DNA of 64,000 bases from Sphingobacterium faecium (GCF_003054045.1 NZ_QBKH01000001.1:434001-498000); one strand, 5' to 3'; counted from the stretch's first letter, positions 50,933 to 61,895 are shown. Notes: a model not told the origin generated them from the sequence alone. Numbers and translations: made by a program.

Positions 50933-52702
50933 ATGTTTTTGGTAAAACTTATCAATCATATCCAGCCCATACTTTTCTTTACAAGATTCAAGCACTTTTT
51001 ATTATTCTTAGTTTTATTAAGTTTTTTTAACGGATATGGTCAACAGCAACTTTCAGCTGATATCCAAATGCCTGCTTTCCCAACAACCACAGTAGGTCAG
51101 ATTTTTCAGGTATTACAAGAAAAACAAGGTACCTTATTTTCTTTTAATAGTCATATTTTGCAGACAGATAGTACTCTGCATCTTGTAGCTTATAAGGGTA
51201 CTTTATTTGGTTATCTCGATCGTATTCTAGGAAAGGAATATAGTTTTAAGGAATTAGGTAAACACATTATCCTTCAATATACACCGCAGCGTATGTCTGT
51301 AGATTTTGAAGTACAGACCCAAGATAAAAATAAAGTAGTCATCATGGGCTACATCAAAAATATCAAAACAAATAAACCCATTTCTGATGCAAGTATTTTT
51401 GATCGAGATGCTTTACTTTCTACTTTAACAGATCACAATGGTTATTTTGAACTTGATGTTAAGAAAAAAAATAGTTTGATTGCCGTCAATGTGAGTAAAG
51501 AAATGTTTCGTGATACGAGTGTCATGGTTATTTTTCCGATTGACGCAAAAGTAGGTAATAAAAAGCGTCGCTATGGTTACTTTTCAGGATATGAAGAAGA
51601 TACTGGTCTTTACCAATCGTTTTTTGGAAGAGTATTTTTATCCCCTGCACAAAGTATTCAAAATATGAATCTGGGAGGACTCTTTCTCTATAGCCCTTAC
51701 CAAATTTCGATGACACCAGGATTAAGTTCCCATGGATTTATTCGTTCACAGATTGTCAATAAATTTTCAATGAACATTCTTGGAGGATCTACAGCAGGAG
51801 TAAAGGGAATGGAAATAGGGGGGATTTTTAATCTCAATCAATACGATATGGAGGGGTTTCAGTTCGTTGGAGGTTTTAATGTCGTTGGAGGTCAAGTAAA
51901 AGGACTGCAGGTCGCTGGAATATCTAATCAGGTGTTTGGAGATGTTCAAGGTGTACAGCTGACAGGTGGGCTGAATAAAGCAGATACGCTAAAAGGAGCT
52001 CAAATAGGGGGTATTGGCAATCTGATCAAAGAAGGTGCAGGTGCTACACAATTAGCAGGTGGATTTAATTATAGTAAAGGTGTAGTCAGCAATCAGTTAG
52101 CAGGTGTGTTTAATCACAGCAAAGAGATGGCGAACAATCAGATTGCAGGGGTTGCCAATAGTGCAAAAAAAGTAAAAGGAATTCAATTAGCTGCTTTAGT
52201 CAACATAGCAGACAGTAGTGATTATCCAATTGGCTTATTAAACTTAATCAAAAATGGGGAAAAGAGCCTTTCCATATCAATTGATCAAGATGAATATTTT
52301 GCTTTACAATTTAGGTCCGGTGGTCGCGTGTTATATAGTGTTTTGGGAGCAAATGTAACATTAGCGGATGATCAAATCGCTAAATATGCTTTTGAAGCAG
52401 GTATTGGTGCGGTGCTTTTACATGGTAATAAATTCATGTTACGTGCTGAAATTTCAAATCGCAATCAGTTTACCAATAATTTTAAACTCTTATCCAATAA
52501 TCATTCTAGTATCAGATTGATTCCAGAGCTGCGTTTAAGTAAGCATTTATCCTTATTTGTAGCGCCTAGCTTTAATTACGTTAGCAAAGAAGATAATCCC
52601 GTAACACAAGCCGGTAAATCCTTATGGAGGGTTTGGGGTAGAGATAAAAACAGAAATACTTTGTTTGGTGGTGGGGCAGCTGGAGTGATGTTAAAATTAT
52701 AG
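50933..52702 (+). CDS. STN-domain protein with carboxypeptidase-regulatory domain and glycine-rich surface repeats
   Basis: This 589-residue protein starts with a long N-terminal helix (FLLFLVLLSFFNGYGQ) used as signal. An STN domain follows (about 38-105, VGQIFQVLQEKQGTLFSFNS), then a carboxypeptidase-regulatory-like domain (about 135-190, GYIKNIKTNKPISDASIFD). From about residue 240 to 430 there are many copies of G-x-Q-x-A/G-G-x-x-N, close to the LA_2272 surface-repeat type. STN domains normally sit on TonB-dependent receptors that signal to FecR. Here no plug or barrel of that type follows. It probably signals to the FecR partner in another way. Confidence 0.8.
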   Translation: MFLVKLINHIQPILFFTRFKHFLLFLVLLSFFNGYGQQQLSADIQMPAFPTTTVGQIFQVLQEKQGTLFSFNSHILQTDSTLHLVAYKGTLFGYLDRILGKEYSFKELGKHIILQYTPQRMSVDFEVQTQDKNKVVIMGYIKNIKTNKPISDASIFDRDALLSTLTDHNGYFELDVKKKNSLIAVNVSKEMFRDTSVMVIFPIDAKVGNKKRRYGYFSGYEEDTGLYQSFFGRVFLSPAQSIQNMNLGGLFLYSPYQISMTPGLSSHGFIRSQIVNKFSMNILGGSTAGVKGMEIGGIFNLNQYDMEGFQFVGGFNVVGGQVKGLQVAGISNQVFGDVQGVQLTGGLNKADTLKGAQIGGIGNLIKEGAGATQLAGGFNYSKGVVSNQLAGVFNHSKEMANNQIAGVANSAKKVKGIQLAALVNIADSSDYPIGLLNLIKNGEKSLSISIDQDEYFALQFRSGGRVLYSVLGANVTLADDQIAKYAFEAGIGAVLLHGNKFMLRAEISNRNQFTNNFKLLSNNHSSIRLIPELRLSKHLSLFVAPSFNYVSKEDNPVTQAGKSLWRVWGRDKNRNTLFGGGAAGVMLKL

Positions 52703-53021
52703 CGACCGATCTATACGTTGATTTGTTGGTAAAATGAGTTGGTTTTACTGGTCATGATCTTGCTAATCAAATTTCTGTAAGAAATCATGCAAGATAGATA
52801 TAGAATATAATGAAATTACCTGATTGTGGTTAGATAGATCAGGTGAAAATACGTACCCATGCACACTATGTGTAAGTAAATCGATAAGATAATGAAATAT
52901 ATTTAATAGGGCTGCTTCAGCTGTGGTTAATTAATAAAAAGAGGGTAAATCAATCCTATTTGATTTACACTCTTTTATATTATGTTGGATCGTATGTATT
53001 TCATCAATATAACGTCATAAA
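52703..53021 (+). other. intergenic region after the sigma/FecR/STN operon
   Basis: About 320 bp without a supported ORF. It contains the operon terminator (52937-52976) and precedes the rplI terminator. Nothing else is recognised. Confidence 0.6.
52937..52976 (+). terminator. terminator of the sigma/FecR/STN operon
   Basis: AAAAGAG with CTCTTTT and TAAATCA with TGATTTA pair around an 8-nt loop, with a GG/CA internal mismatch. The right arm ends in TTTT. It lies about 235 nt after the stop codon. Confidence 0.75.
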
Positions 53022-53051
53022 AAAAGGAGATAATCGAAATTATCTCCTTTT
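53022..53051. terminator. terminator of the rpsF-rpsR-rplI operon
   Basis: A 13-bp stem (AAAAGGAGATAAT with its complement) has a CGAA tetraloop. On the minus strand it runs into seven T. It lies 24 nt past the rplI stop. Confidence 0.9.
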
Positions 53052-53074
53052 ATATATGCTATCCTGAATAATTA

Positions 53075-53518
53075 TTATTCAGCAACTACTTCGAAAGGAA
53101 CTTGAACTTTCACTTCTTTGTGTAAGTTTAAGTTTGCTAAGTATTCACCAATTTCTTTAGGCTCTACTTCGAAAGTAATACGACGACGGTCAACATCAAA
53201 ACCTTTAGCTTTTAAAGCATCAGCAATCTGAATGCTGTTTACTTTACCAAAGATTTTACCAGTTTCACCAGCTTTAGCACCGATTGATAACTTAACAGTT
53301 TCCAATTTAGCAGCTAATTCAGTAGCGTCTTTTTTAATTTTATCTTGTTTGAACTGAGCTTGTTTAATGTTTTCAGCTAAAACTTTCTTTGCTGATACAG
53401 TCGCTTGAATAGCAAATCCTTGAGGGATTAAATAATTACGACCGTAACCTGGCTTTACATTTACGACATCATTTTGCTCACCTAAGCCTTTGATATCTTG
53501 TTTTAAAATAACTTCCAT
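53075..53518 (-). CDS. rplI: 50S ribosomal protein L9
   Basis: This 147-residue protein begins MEVILKQDIKGLGEQNDVVNVKPGYGRNYLIP, the L9 N-terminal signature, followed by the long connecting helix and the C-terminal domain. It is last in the rpsF-rpsR-rplI operon, 15 nt after rpsR. Confidence 0.97.
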   Translation of the reverse strand: MEVILKQDIKGLGEQNDVVNVKPGYGRNYLIPQGFAIQATVSAKKVLAENIKQAQFKQDKIKKDATELAAKLETVKLSIGAKAGETGKIFGKVNSIQIADALKAKGFDVDRRRITFEVEPKEIGEYLANLNLHKEVKVQVPFEVVAE

Positions 53519-53533
53519 GTTCTCTAGTCCTCC

Positions 53534-53797
53534 TTATTTTAATGAATCAGCTAAGTAAGGTAACAAGCCGATGTGACGAGCACGTTTAACCGCTTGAGCT
53601 ACTTTACGTTGGAATTTCAATGACGTACCAGTTAAACGACGAGGTAAGATTTTACCTTGGTCATTCACAAATTTCATCAAGAAATTAGCATCTTTATAAT
53701 CGATGTATTTGATACCATTCTTTTTGAAACGGCAATATTTTTTACGATTGTCCTCTACTTTAGGGGCAGTTACGTATTGGATATTTTCGTTAGCCAT
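53534..53797 (-). CDS. rpsR: 30S ribosomal protein S18
   Basis: This 87-residue protein contains the S18 signature (CRFKKNGIKYIDYKDANFL, KILPRRLTGTSLKFQRKVAQAVKRARHIGLLPY). Its start overlaps the rpsF stop by one base, suggesting coupled translation. No ssb or priB gene lies between, unlike many other phyla. Confidence 0.97.
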   Translation of the reverse strand: MANENIQYVTAPKVEDNRKKYCRFKKNGIKYIDYKDANFLMKFVNDQGKILPRRLTGTSLKFQRKVAQAVKRARHIGLLPYLADSLK

Positions 53798-54165
53798 TAG
53801 TTTGATCCCTCCTCAGTTTTAGTTTCCGCTTTTTTGTTGAATGCACCGCTACGTTTTTTCTCGCTATAAGCTTTAGCATGTTTGTCTAAAGCAATAGTTA
53901 AGAAACGCATAATACGCTCATCACGCTTGTATTCAACCTCTAATTTATTAATTAATTCTCCTGGAGCCTTGAATTCAGTTAAGTGATAAAACCCAGTTGT
54001 TTTTTTCTGGATTGGATACGCTAATTTTTTCAAACCCCAATTGTCTTCAGCGACAATTTCGGCTCCGCCTTCTGCTAAGATGTTTTTGAATTTTGCGATT
54101 ACTTCTTTCGCAGCATCTTCAGAAAGCAACGGGGTAAGAACGATTACAGATTCGTACTGTTGCAT
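53797..54165 (-). CDS. rpsF: 30S ribosomal protein S6
   Basis: This 122-residue protein begins MQQYESVIVLTPLLSEDAAKEV and contains ENWG-like EDNWGLKKLAYPIQKKTTGFYHL, both typical of S6. S6 and S18 bind together to 16S rRNA. The C-terminal tail is charged and longer than the core. It is first in the operon, behind a promoter and a small leader hairpin. Confidence 0.97.
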   Translation of the reverse strand: MQQYESVIVLTPLLSEDAAKEVIAKFKNILAEGGAEIVAEDNWGLKKLAYPIQKKTTGFYHLTEFKAPGELINKLEVEYKRDERIMRFLTIALDKHAKAYSEKKRSGAFNKKAETKTEEGSN

Positions 54166-54196
54166 TTTGTTAAATAATTATGTTTATTAATTTTTT

Positions 54197-54212
54197 CTCC
54201 GTACTTACGGAA
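54197..54212 (-). promoter_or_regulatory. small hairpin with a CCG motif in the rpsF leader
   Basis: On the minus strand TCCGT and ACGGA pair around AAGT right after the predicted transcription start. S6:S18 complexes in several phyla repress their own mRNA through a leader element with a CCG motif. This hairpin could be a reduced version, but the match is too short to be sure. Confidence 0.35.
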
Positions 54213-54215
54213 GTG

Positions 54216-54246
54216 CAAAGATAATTAATAGATTTTAAATATACAA
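54216..54246 (-). promoter_or_regulatory. promoter of the rpsF-rpsR-rplI operon
   Basis: On the minus strand TTG (54246-54244), 20 nt and TATCTTTG (54223-54216) fit the Bacteroidota consensus. Confidence 0.65.
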
Positions 54247-54263
54247 TGATTACTTTTCCTATT

Positions 54264-55142
54264 TTATTTTAGTTTTTGCATTTCCTCCTTTATGGCAGTT
54301 TGTGTCGTTGCAGATACCGGTATCAACGGTAAACGTACGTAATCCTGACCGATACCTAATTCTTGTAAAATATACTTAACGCCACAAGGATTTCCTTCTA
54401 CAAAACATAAGTCTGTTATTTCCAATAAAGAATTGTGAATCGATCTTGCCTCAGCATAGTTGTTAGCCGTACATAAAGCTGCCAATTTTGATATTTGTGC
54501 AGGATAAGCATTTCCAACAACAGAAATAATACCTACAGCGCCCAACGCCATCATGGGCAAGGTAGCAGGGTCGTCACCAGATATTAATAAGAAGTCTTTA
54601 GGTTTGTCTCTTAAGATCTCATTGAATTGAGCAAAACTGCCAGAAGCTTCTTTAGTTGCCACGATATTTTTAAAATCTTTTGCCAAACGTATTGTTGTCG
54701 CTGGAGTCATATTGCTTCCTGTACGTCCAGGTACATTATATAATATAATCGGTAGTGGAGATACTTCAGCTATCGCTTTATAATGCTGATAGATCCCTTC
54801 CTGTACCGGTTTATTATAATAAGGAGAAACAGATAAAATGGCACAAAATCCAGCTGGATCAAAATTTTTGATCTGCTCTACCATTTCAGCTGTATTATTT
54901 CCACCAATACCCGCAACCAATGGTACGCGTGCATTCACCTGTTTGACAGTGAAATCCCAGATACGCTTTCGTTCATCTTTAGATAAAGTGGCTACTTCAC
55001 CAGTTGTACCCAAAGAGACTAAATAATTCATACCTGAGTTGATCTGATAATCAATTAGCTTTGCTAAAGAATCAAAATCAACTGTTCCATCTGCGTTGAA
55101 AGGTGTAACTAATGCTACACCAGCTCCATGAAGCTCGTTCAT
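54264..55142 (-). CDS. dapA: 4-hydroxy-tetrahydrodipicolinate synthase
   Basis: This 292-residue enzyme condenses pyruvate with aspartate semialdehyde in lysine and diaminopimelate synthesis. The Schiff-base lysine is Lys164 (VATKEASGSF) and Tyr135 lies in ILYNVPGRTG. GTTGEVATLSKDE is the usual substrate loop. The length is typical. It lies 29 nt downstream of ligA on the same strand and is likely co-transcribed. Confidence 0.96.
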   Translation of the reverse strand: MNELHGAGVALVTPFNADGTVDFDSLAKLIDYQINSGMNYLVSLGTTGEVATLSKDERKRIWDFTVKQVNARVPLVAGIGGNNTAEMVEQIKNFDPAGFCAILSVSPYYNKPVQEGIYQHYKAIAEVSPLPIILYNVPGRTGSNMTPATTIRLAKDFKNIVATKEASGSFAQFNEILRDKPKDFLLISGDDPATLPMMALGAVGIISVVGNAYPAQISKLAALCTANNYAEARSIHNSLLEITDLCFVEGNPCGVKYILQELGIGQDYVRLPLIPVSATTQTAIKEEMQKLK

Positions 55143-55171
55143 TGTGTTGTTTGTAAAGATTAATATTTAAT

Positions 55172-57214
<2,043 letters not shown>

Positions 57215-57261
57215 TTACAAATAAAAAGTACGTTTAATCAATTTACAAATAGAAATTAATA

Positions 57262-57294
57262 AAAAATGCAGCTCATATCGATGGCTGCATTTTT
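57262..57294 (-). terminator. terminator of the acyltransferase-glycosyltransferase operon
   Basis: AAAAATGCAGC and GCTGCATTTTT pair around an 11-nt loop. The symmetric A and T runs allow use in both directions; on the minus strand it ends the operon 31 nt after the GT2 stop. Confidence 0.85.
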
Positions 57295-57324
57295 ATGCGG
57301 TTTTACCAGTTGAGAGTAAATCGA

Positions 57325-58356
57325 TTAAAAAAAGCTATCTTGATCTAAGTCAGAAAATTTTTGCTTCTTATCTAGATAATAATCAGCGATTATTGATTTT
57401 TTATATTGACCTGCCTTATTTTCTATTCCCGCATAGTTGTTTCTTTTTTTAGCGTTTTTAAAAAAATTAAGGAAGAAAGATTGATGCGCCCGACTCACCG
57501 CCCAAGCATCTTTAAATTTTCTGTCAAAAACAAATTTTATTAAAGCAATTAAATCAAGCCATAGTCGCATGAATATGGTGGTAAATGCTTGATCTACAGG
57601 TAAATTTTTTTGAAGCATGAACAAGTTGTTTCTGAAATTCAAATATGTTTTTTGAGGGTTGCTAGCATTTAATGTACCCCCTCCAACATGATAAACTGTT
57701 GAATCAGGACAATATCCGATACGATATCCCATTTTCTTTAATCGCCAACATAAATCGATTTCTTCCATATGAGCAAAAAAATCTTCATCTAATCCTTTCG
57801 CTTCTTTCCAAGCGTGGCTCTTAATAAATAAAGCAGCTCCTGATGCCCAGAAAATTTCTTTTTCGAGATCATATTGTCCCAAATCATACTCAACCTTATC
57901 CATAATACGGCCACAACAAAAAGGATATCCATAACGATCGAGATATCCACCTGCTGCACCAGCATGTTCAAATTTTGCCTTATTATGAAAAGCAAGTATT
58001 TTAGGTTGTGCTGCTACTAGCTTCTCATCTCGCTCCAACATATCGATGACAGGTTCGATCCAATTTGGGGTAACCTCAACATCAGAATTGAGCAGAACAA
58101 AATAATCTGCTTCTACACGGGATAAGATATGGTTATATCCACCAGCAAAACCATAGTTTTGGGCGTTTTCTAATAGGGTAATTTTAGGATATGAAGCACG
58201 AACAAACGATAATGAATCATCTGTAGATGCATTGTCTCCAATAACGAATTCTATATTTGGGTAACTGCTGTTATATACAGAGGGCAAAAATTTTTCTAAG
58301 AAAAATCTCCCGTTCCAATTTAAAATAACTACAGCTACTTTAGGGTAATTTTTCAT
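57325..58356 (-). CDS. family 2 glycosyltransferase
   Basis: This 343-residue enzyme has a GT-A fold: VAVVILNWNGRFFLEKFLPSV at the N-terminus, GDNASTDDSL and the metal-binding region VLLNSDVEVTP. It resembles the rhamnosyltransferase (WbbL/RfbF) group. The C-terminal part is Lys-rich with a hydrophobic segment. Its start overlaps the acyltransferase stop by 4 nt, suggesting a shared job in surface glycolipid or polysaccharide synthesis. Sugar and acceptor are unknown. Confidence 0.92.
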   Translation of the reverse strand: MKNYPKVAVVILNWNGRFFLEKFLPSVYNSSYPNIEFVIGDNASTDDSLSFVRASYPKITLLENAQNYGFAGGYNHILSRVEADYFVLLNSDVEVTPNWIEPVIDMLERDEKLVAAQPKILAFHNKAKFEHAGAAGGYLDRYGYPFCCGRIMDKVEYDLGQYDLEKEIFWASGAALFIKSHAWKEAKGLDEDFFAHMEEIDLCWRLKKMGYRIGYCPDSTVYHVGGGTLNASNPQKTYLNFRNNLFMLQKNLPVDQAFTTIFMRLWLDLIALIKFVFDRKFKDAWAVSRAHQSFFLNFFKNAKKRNNYAGIENKAGQYKKSIIADYYLDKKQKFSDLDQDSFF

Positions 58357-59219
58357 TTTCTACGTTTTCTTTTCCATCTTCTGTGCGTCCAAAGCCAATA
58401 TTGCGGTTCTTCACGAATAATTTGCTCCGTAAAGGCATTATGAATTTGAGTGATTTCCTTGTCAGAATAAGAAGAAGGATCTTCAATTAATGTTGTGAAT
58501 TTACAAAAATAATATCCTCTTTTTTCTTTTCTTCCAATATGGCAAAATACTACAGGACCATTGGTCATTTTAGATATCCGCTCCACGCCCGTATACACAA
58601 GCGTTTCTTGATTTAAGAATTCCAGAAAGTAATCCGCATCCGAATGTAGGGGAGCTTGATCTGCAACAAAAACACTAACACTTGGTTTACCTCTCAGTTT
58701 AACCAGATGCCTGACAATTTGTTTCATAGGTACCATAATTGCCCCAAATCGGGACCGAACTTCATTATAAACTTGGTCAATAGTTTTATTATTGAGGGGT
58801 TTATAGACAATGAGTGTAGGTGATTCTGTGATAGCACCTAAACGGTGAATCCCATACTCCCAATTGCAGTAGTGAGCGGTAACAGCTATGACTGTTTTGT
58901 TTTGTTCCAGATGCCTTTTTAATTCCTGTTCATCCTCAAGTGTAATTCTCCTGTTAACTTCTGCACGGCTGATATTCTTAAATTTTAGACATTCTAAAAG
59001 AAGATCTGGAAAAAAGCGGTAAAATTTCTTAGCTATCGTGACGATTTCAGCCTCAGTCTTTTCCGGAAAAGAGTTTCTAAGGTTTTCAAATACGACATCT
59101 TTACGATATTGGATGATATAGTATAAGATATAATATAAAAAATCAGATAAAAGATAGATGAACCAAAACGGCAGCAAAGCGAAAAGATATAAAAGTGCTG
59201 ATAATGCTTTTTGTTTCAT
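58353..59219 (-). CDS. LpxL/HtrB-like lipid A acyltransferase family protein
   Basis: This 288-residue protein has an N-terminal membrane helix (residues 8-35) and the catalytic HX4E motif HYCNWE (His116, Glu121). FVADQAPLHSDADYFLEFLN is a typical second segment. Family members add acyl chains to lipid A precursors using acyl-ACP; other members act on glycolipids. It overlaps the GT2 gene by 4 nt. Confidence 0.92.
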   Translation of the reverse strand: MKQKALSALLYLFALLPFWFIYLLSDFLYYILYYIIQYRKDVVFENLRNSFPEKTEAEIVTIAKKFYRFFPDLLLECLKFKNISRAEVNRRITLEDEQELKRHLEQNKTVIAVTAHYCNWEYGIHRLGAITESPTLIVYKPLNNKTIDQVYNEVRSRFGAIMVPMKQIVRHLVKLRGKPSVSVFVADQAPLHSDADYFLEFLNQETLVYTGVERISKMTNGPVVFCHIGRKEKRGYYFCKFTTLIEDPSSYSDKEITQIHNAFTEQIIREEPQYWLWTHRRWKRKRRK

Positions 59220-59271
59220 GTATACTTTGTAACTATTGTAAATCTTACCTGCAAATATCCCTAATTTAAGT

Positions 59272-59279
59272 TATTTTTG
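59272..59279 (+). promoter_or_regulatory. -7 promoter element of the WbqC-like gene
   Basis: TATTTTTG matches TAnnTTTG and lies 30 nt before the ATG. No ideal -33 box is seen. Confidence 0.5.
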
Positions 59280-59309
59280 CCCTAGATAAAGTAAAATTCA
59301 ACGATTTTT

Positions 59310-59921
59310 ATGTCAACTCATTTATTATTAACGACTTGCTACTTACCTCCAGTTTCTTATTTTCATTGTATTCAACAAAACGCGTTGCCTATTTTGATTG
59401 AGAAGTTTGATAATTTTCAAAAACAAACCTATCGCTCAAGAGCGCGCATTGCGACTGCGAATGGTATACAAGAATTGATCGTACCTATTCAGCATAGTAA
59501 AAGAGAACGTTCGCCAATGTCTGAGAAAAGGATTTCCTATGAATTTGATTGGCAAAGATTGCATTGGTTAAGCCTGCAGGCTGCTTATCGAAATTCTGCC
59601 TATTTTGAGTATTATGAAGATGATTTTGCTCAGTTTTATAATAAAAAGTTTGACTTTTTATTTGATTTCAATATTGCTCAATTAGAGCTTTTGCTCAAAT
59701 CATTAAAATTGAAACGCGAGTTGTCTTTTACAGAAGAATATTTTAGAGCTGTTCCTGATGCTTTAGATTTTAGAGATCGTATTCATCCAAAGAAAGAAAG
59801 CCTTTTAATAAGCCCTAAACCCTATTATCAGGTGTTTGAAGAGAAAAATGGTTTTTATCCAGACTTAAGTATTGTCGATTTATTATTTAGTCAAGGACCT
59901 CAGTCAAAAAATTATTTTTAA
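59310..59921 (+). CDS. WbqC-like family protein
   Basis: This 203-residue soluble protein matches the WbqC-like family: TCYLPPVSYFHCI at the N-terminus, FQKQTYRSRARIATANGIQELIVPI and the C-terminal FYPDLSIVDLLFSQGP. Members are often encoded near O-antigen or signal peptidase genes, but the biochemical activity is not established. It diverges from the acyltransferase operon and is followed closely by a barrel-protein gene. Confidence 0.88.
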   Translation: MSTHLLLTTCYLPPVSYFHCIQQNALPILIEKFDNFQKQTYRSRARIATANGIQELIVPIQHSKRERSPMSEKRISYEFDWQRLHWLSLQAAYRNSAYFEYYEDDFAQFYNKKFDFLFDFNIAQLELLLKSLKLKRELSFTEEYFRAVPDALDFRDRIHPKKESLLISPKPYYQVFEEKNGFYPDLSIVDLLFSQGPQSKNYF

Positions 59922-59952
59922 TATATTTATCTGTGTACAAAACTTTTAGATC

Positions 59953-59975
59953 CTATTATTGTTTTGCAATAATAG
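59953..59975 (+). repeat. 9-bp perfect inverted repeat between the WbqC-like and barrel genes
   Basis: CTATTATTG and CAATAATAG surround TTTTG in the 65-nt gap between the genes. There is no T-run after it. It could be an mRNA hairpin limiting expression of the second gene or an operator. Confidence 0.5.
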
Positions 59976-59986
59976 ATTCATGTTTT

Positions 59987-60667
59987 ATGAAGAGAATTTT
60001 AGCGACTATTTTTTGTCTGTTTTTGTGTTACTCTGTTTTTGCCCAATCTGGAGTTGATACTTTACATTATCGTAAAGTATACTATTTTGGCGGAACAGGT
60101 ATGGGGTTTCCGTTGGGTAAGACTAAAGATGTTTTATCTCCAAAGTTCTCTGGGAGTTTAGGATTGGATATTTCCCTAAAAAATCCTAAGTATTATCTAT
60201 ATCCCGCTTTATATACCTTGTCGTTTGATTACAAACAAAAAAATCACGATGATCAGTATCCTTTTAAGATTGAAGATGCAAATGCGAATTTTTATACTTT
60301 TTCTTTGGCAGGTGGAATCCGTAAGCAATTAAAAAAATTAAATGCTTATGCTTATGCAGGTCCAGGAGTAGGTTTCCTGACCGAACCCAGGGTCAAGGTC
60401 GATGCCATTAACAATATTGCCAAAATTGAAAATGAGAGAAAGTTTTCTTTTTCTGGTAAATTAGGTGTTGGCGCAGATTATCGATTCAATGGTTTTTTCC
60501 TTGGTTTAGAAATTGGCTATTTACATTCCTTTAATAAAATTCAAGAAACCCCAATCAATATTATGACCGTCATGGTGGGACTAAAGTCTGATATCACAGG
60601 GTTAGGAGATAAGGTAATCAAAGTAATAGGGGTCGAAGGCTCCATTAGTGGAAAAGAGCAACGTTAA
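59987..60667 (+). CDS. outer-membrane beta-barrel family protein
   Basis: This 226-residue protein has a signal peptide (MKRILATIFCLFLCYSVFAQ). It then alternates strands such as YYFGGTGMGFPLGK, SGSLGLDISLKNPKYYLYPALY, YAYAGPGVGFLTEP and FFLGLEIGYLHSFNK. It fits the PorT/OmpW-like barrel group. ATG at 59987 is chosen because the signal peptide starts there; a GTG at 59933 is rejected. Function is unknown. Confidence 0.78.
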   Translation: MKRILATIFCLFLCYSVFAQSGVDTLHYRKVYYFGGTGMGFPLGKTKDVLSPKFSGSLGLDISLKNPKYYLYPALYTLSFDYKQKNHDDQYPFKIEDANANFYTFSLAGGIRKQLKKLNAYAYAGPGVGFLTEPRVKVDAINNIAKIENERKFSFSGKLGVGADYRFNGFFLGLEIGYLHSFNKIQETPINIMTVMVGLKSDITGLGDKVIKVIGVEGSISGKEQR

Positions 60668-60680
60668 AATGCTCTTTTCC
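60650..60680. terminator. terminator-like inverted repeat between the barrel gene and ppk2
   Basis: GGAAAAGAGCA and TGCTCTTTTCC form an 11-bp perfect stem with a 9-nt loop. It overlaps the stop codon of the barrel gene. There is no long U-tract, so strength is uncertain. Confidence 0.55.
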
Positions 60681-60690
60681 ATTCCTGCTA

Positions 60691-61500
60691 TTAATTGTGG
60701 ATTTTAACAAAGTCTTCCGATTTTTTTCCTTTTTTATTTGCGATTTGATTAATAATAATTTTAAAGGCTTCAAGACGGGCTTTTTTCTTATTATCCGTTT
60801 CAATTTCAATCCATGGCGACAGCTTGGTTCCAGTAGTTTTAAATAATTTAGTGATATAGCTGGTGTAGTCATTCCATTTTTCTTGAGCTTGTTTATCTAG
60901 AGGACCAATTTTCCATTGTTTAAGTACATCAGTTTTTCTTTCTTCCAATCGTTTAACTTGCTCTTCTTTAGAGATGGTCAAAAAGAATTTGATTAAGATG
61001 ATGCCGTCTTGTATCAAAAGCTCTTCTACTTCCTTGACTTGTTTTAGAAACAAGGTATGCTGTTCTGGGGTGCAAAATCCAAAGACGGGCTCCACTACTG
61101 CTCGATTATACCAGCTTCTGTCAAAGAATACCATTTCACCTGCATTGGGCAGCTGCTTAAAATAGCGTTGAAAATACCATTGAGTAGATTCTTCTGCTGT
61201 AGGCTTCGGTAGACTGACCACACGTAATTTTTTAGGATTTAAGTATTCAACTAATCTTTCTATAGTACCTCCTTTACCGGCAGCATCTCTTCCTTCAAAA
61301 ATAATTAAGACACGTTTATTCTCCTCAATTACTTTATTTTGAATTGCGGTTAGCTCAATTTGTAACTCGTGCAATTCTTTTTCATACTCATATGTTTCTA
61401 GAAATTTTTTTTCCTTAATTACTTTTTGATCGATCAAGTATTGAAAAACCTCTTTATTGTTTAAAATGTTTACAAAATCTTCTAAATTGAAATCTGCCAT
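60691..61500 (-). CDS. ppk2: polyphosphate kinase 2 family protein
   Basis: This 269-residue enzyme transfers phosphate between polyphosphate and nucleotides. It has Walker A GRDAAGKGGT (70-79), the lid region SLPKPTAEESTQWYFQRYF and Walker B FFDRSWYNRAVVEPVFG (Asp127). The length and motifs fit single-domain PPK2. Whether it favours mono- or diphosphates cannot be judged with confidence here. It is a single gene. Confidence 0.93.
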   Translation of the reverse strand: MADFNLEDFVNILNNKEVFQYLIDQKVIKEKKFLETYEYEKELHELQIELTAIQNKVIEENKRVLIIFEGRDAAGKGGTIERLVEYLNPKKLRVVSLPKPTAEESTQWYFQRYFKQLPNAGEMVFFDRSWYNRAVVEPVFGFCTPEQHTLFLKQVKEVEELLIQDGIILIKFFLTISKEEQVKRLEERKTDVLKQWKIGPLDKQAQEKWNDYTSYITKLFKTTGTKLSPWIEIETDNKKKARLEAFKIIINQIANKKGKKSEDFVKIHN

Positions 61501-61895
61501 ATCGATGGTGGTTTAAGTAAGTGACTATACTATAACAATAAATATACGGGAGAAGTTTAAGGTTAATCGCATGTTACATGATTTATTTTTAAAGAATAAT
61601 AAATTGTCGAATATCACGTTTTATAATTAAATCACCTTATTCTTTATGGGGATCATAGATGAATATAAATTATTTTGAAGATGACATTTTAAAAATAATT
61701 TAAAAAAAATAGAACGATGCACAATAATTCAATAATAGGCTCGTTTTAATTACAAATACTTTTCATAAAATAGGTTAATATATGGCTAACGATAAGCTTG
61801 AGGTTCCCCACTTCAAGCTTTTCTATTTTATATCAATTTAATGTAAATAGGAAGTCAATTTTTTTCAAAACTAAGGAGTTCTCATTTTGAGAACT
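61501..61895 (+). other. intergenic region between ppk2 and the DUF3050 gene
   Basis: About 400 bp without a supported ORF. It holds a terminator-like hairpin (61794-61824) that no visible gene precedes and a palindrome at 61877-61895. A short untranslated RNA is possible. Confidence 0.5.
61794..61824 (+). terminator. orphan terminator-like hairpin
   Basis: AAGCTTGA and TCAAGCTT pair around an 11-nt loop (GGTTCCCCACT), followed by TTCTATTTT. No plus-strand gene precedes it between ppk2 (minus) and here, so it may end a small RNA. Confidence 0.5.
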
